Of a stretch of DNA of 64,000 nucleotides, positions 61,417 through 64,000 are shown piece by piece. Position 1 is the stretch's first letter, and every line of letters begins with the position of its first letter. The notes below the pieces were generated by a model. That model saw only the letters and a program-made list of their open reading frames with translations, was not told the DNA's origin and did no database searches. Made by a program: the position numbers and the translations under genes. Source of the DNA: Spisula solida (Eukaryota > Mollusca > Bivalvia > Venerida > Mactridae); NCBI GenBank assembly GCA_947247005.1, contig OX365948.1:54357401-54421400 (forward strand). The letters are read 5' to 3'.

Positions 61417-62430
61417 ATATATAAGACACTATATGATTTGCAATGAAGCAGACCCACAGCAGGATTCTGAATAAGCGATACACGTCCAGAGAAAGCTAAC
61501 GCGTATCTAGGTCAGTACCACACTATATGACTACGTAAAGTATATGCAGACAGAAAACAGCGTTCATTCAAAAAAGCCATCACGTGACTCTGCGTAACAT
61601 GTTCTTGATGAAAATTGAATAAGTCACGATAAGTTCACAATATTCTTACAAAATGCTACCTTAAACTGGAAATTGTAAGCCAGACTGAGACATAAGCTTA
61701 TCAGACATTAATACTTGGTCACGTGATCCTCCATAACCAAATCACTCCATGCATTCCAATAGACATGCGGCCCTCATCTGTCAGCAGGTCCGCAGGTAAT
61801 TCGATAGCGAAAATACAACTATTGTAATACATGTATCTGAAATTTTTGCGAGTGGCTAATTTTCGCAATATTTGCGAATATTTTTTTCCTTTTAAAAATT
61901 ACACACGTTCTTGAACATTGTACACACACCACAGCGTACAAACTTAATCACTGTATGGCTCTTTGGGAAACTATACAATTCAACTTGAATGGCTTATTGA
62001 GAGCAAAAGGATCTGTAATGTCCGGTCACTGCATAACTTATTGGGAGCCTATACAATTCAACGTGACTGTATGACTTATTACGATAACTGGTTGTTCACT
62101 CGTTTATACACTGTGAACACACAATGACATTTCCAGACTATACAAGTGTCGCTCTAATAACAACGCAGTATAATCTTTAATTTATAACATGCTTTCCAGA
62201 AAGTGCATGTTTATATCGCCCTTTTATTGCAGTCTAACAGATAACATTATGCATAATACATGATGCGCCGAAACATTCCCAGAACATCAAACAAATGCAG
62301 GATGACATTTGGAACATAAACGTTAATTCCGATTTCTCAAATCGCTGTCACGTGTCCTTGTCACGTGTGAACTCCCAATGTTTTCGTGTCCCCCAAATGT
62401 GAATACCGACATTCAAAATGCTTTTTAAAA
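61417..62430. other. No gene seen
   Basis: ATACAATTCAACNTGA is repeated near 61972 and 62051 in two similar 75-bp segments. Nothing else is recognisable. Confidence 0.4.
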
Positions 62431-62702
62431 TATTTATCTAGGTCTGTAAAGTAAGCAGTTAGTAGTTCGTTCAGAATTGAAGTAAAAATATCGAACGGTC
62501 GACAGAAGTGAACTCTGAATTATGTCGGCTGTGAACTCAAATATTCAATTTTGAGTTTAATTCTGAGTTCACTATTTAAATGTTCTATTTTGACTTAACT
62601 GCTGAATTCACATCTGTCAGCTGTTCATATTTTTGACTTTATTGCTGAATGAACAACTAACAACTAACTGCCAACTGCTAACTGCCCATACCTATTTATC
62701 TA
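62431..62702. mobile_element. 252-bp TIR element with 10-bp target duplication
   Basis: TATTTATCTA stands at 62431-62440 and 62693-62702. The enclosed sequence is a degenerate inverted repeat: GGTCTG...GCAGTTAGTAGTT on the left against the inverted CTAACTGCCCATACC on the right. Matching GTGAACTC and CTGAATT words lie inside. A 9-11-bp duplication would suit a Mutator-like origin, but the arms are too degenerate to classify. Confidence 0.75.
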
Positions 62703-63335
62703 TGGTTTAAGTATTTACGGTTCTATTAACAGATTGTACAATAGCACAAAACCGATTCTAATAAAAGGGACATGTATACACGAATGAGAAACGGTGCCTG
62801 CAAGGACGAAAACCATTGCGAGCCAAATGCAAAGAGCAATACACGTATATAATTACGCTAATTAATGGAGGTTACTATATAATTGACTACGATAATGTAC
62901 CGTGATGTACAGCTTTTAACATAACTCGAATGTCTCTGCATAACCAAAACAAAAATGCATCCCGTATCAATTGACGCCTTCCTGATGTGAGGCATCAATG
63001 TTATACACGCTTCACGAATTATCACTCGGAATGTAGTAAGCAATACCACGGACATTGGTCAACGATTTCTTCATCAATAAAAGAAATGTCGTAATTAGAT
63101 ATATCTGGAGATCTCACGAGCGCAATTCATCTTCAAGTATTGCAGATAACACATGGCGGCTTCATCAATCATAAAACAAGTTCTTTAATGAGCCAATGAA
63201 GTAAAATGACCATTAATTGACCTCCTAGGATTGTAAGCTGTCAATCCTACAATGGGTATTGAAAGTCTCCGAACGTATGTAAGAAATAATCCACTTGGAG
63301 CGAATACAAAGGACATTTCATCTGTTTATGTGATG
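62703..63335. other. No gene seen
   Basis: AGGATTGTAAGCTGTCAATCCT forms a small hairpin near 63229. No credible coding frame. Confidence 0.4.
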
Positions 63336-63452
63336 ATTTGCGATCCATTACAATTCGCAATATACATTGCAAAATTCGAATTATCTGAAAACTGATTGAC
63401 AAGAAAATGTATTTATGAAATGGATTCTTTATTTAGTCATTTAGCCGTTGTA
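63336..63452 (+). repeat. Fragment of a C-type unit
   Basis: GATCCATTACAATTCGCAAT through ATTTAGCCGTTGTATGG matches 57312-57430 of unit C with only a few differences, and is further from A and B. It stops just before the TATATAAA. Confidence 0.8.
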
Positions 63453-64000
63453 TGGTTAACGGATTTAAAAACGCGACACTTGGGTATGTTGGTATATTTT
63501 AGGATAACAAATGTCCATATAAAAAGTATTTGTATATTCGTAAAGGCTAATTCAATGTCGTCATTTTGATACCAAGCGTAATAAAATCCAACGAGTATTA
63601 AATAAATTATCGCACGCATAAGGCATTGGTCCAGAAAACAAAAGTAACATGTTTGTCGGCGCATTTATTACATCGTAGAAGATGACCAGCCTGTATAACA
63701 GATCGAATATTTACGTAAGACTAGTCTAACATCTATATATAAATTCTAAATTAAAATGAATATACTAAATGACATATCCAAATTTTATTTAAAATGTGAC
63801 TATATGACACGGAAACACTGTTGCAGCAAAACATACACAGTCGTCTCATTGACCTGCATATTGTATTTATGGTCAAGGGGAGGTAAACCTGTAAGCAATT
63901 TTGGTCAGAATGCGACTTTTGTTTTCTGGATCGACGTACTGATTGTACTATATAATTATTGACAATCATGTCATTTTTATCATCTTAGTACCAAAATGAC
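63453..64000. other. No gene seen
   Basis: Open frames of 68-75 codons on both strands overlap each other and have no recognisable feature. Confidence 0.35.

Overview
This window looks like repeat-dense, AT-rich, non-coding DNA from an animal nuclear genome, most likely a bivalve mollusc. The basis is: 5'-truncated non-LTR retrotransposon tails, tRNA-derived SINEs of the style common in bivalves, short interspersed repeats with a GAGGGCCATTGGC start and a GAGCAC/GTGCTC hairpin end, many TIR elements with target-site duplications, and a very high load of minisatellites. I see no intact protein-coding gene, rRNA, functional tRNA or CRISPR array. Almost every long open frame is either a read-through of a tandem repeat whose unit is a multiple of 3 bp, or a decayed transposon fragment.

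Layout. 1-0.6 kb: interspersed repeat. 1.8-6.5 kb: 4.7-kb minisatellite of 18-20-bp units with higher-order structure. 8.2-9.4 kb: a diverged direct duplication and a palindromic element. 10.0-12.2 kb: 19-bp minisatellite. 12.6-13.2 kb: 56-bp array inside a TIR-like frame. 14.5 kb: foldback. 15.1-15.4 kb: SINE. 16.6-18.3 kb: 68-bp array. 19.1-19.6 kb: Tc1/mariner-type TIR element. 20.8-22.2 kb: 18-bp arrays, the second giving an Asp/Asn-rich frame. 22.9-23.5 kb: LINE tail. 23.6-23.9 kb: three 100-bp units. 24.4-24.7 kb: old relative of the large repeat below, with a TATA box. 24.8-26.1 kb: (TAGG)n. 26.4 kb: 32-bp array. 28.4-29.3 kb: 16-bp array.

29.4-58.5 kb is the core of the window: three head-to-tail copies (A, B, C) of one unit of about 8 kb, enlarged to 9.5 kb in B and 11.6 kb in C by later insertions. 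Each copy carries a tRNA-derived SINE, a GA-rich tract, a short ATG exon-like segment with a conserved GTGAGT donor, an LNDP exon-like segment, a promoter-like block and a 272-bp terminal block. B has a 549-bp hAT-like element, a 304-bp tandem duplication and a 193-bp insert. C has a 2.14-kb foldback element with 126-bp repeats in its arms and, 10 bases further on, a truncated RTE-type LINE. The sister copies supply the pre-insertion sequence, so target-site duplications can be read directly.

C is a mosaic: close to A and B (about 96% by eye) up to the GA tract near 52.2 kb, strongly diverged (about 70-80%) to 58.22 kb, then about 97% identical again in the last 272 bp. This points to gene conversion or unequal exchange, or to constraint on that block. 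58.8-64 kb holds a palindrome, a TA-flanked MITE, a second 32-bp minisatellite of the 26.4-kb family in opposite orientation, another interspersed repeat, a second SINE, a 252-bp TIR element with 10-bp duplications, and a short fragment of a C-type unit. All identities were judged by eye without alignment software.
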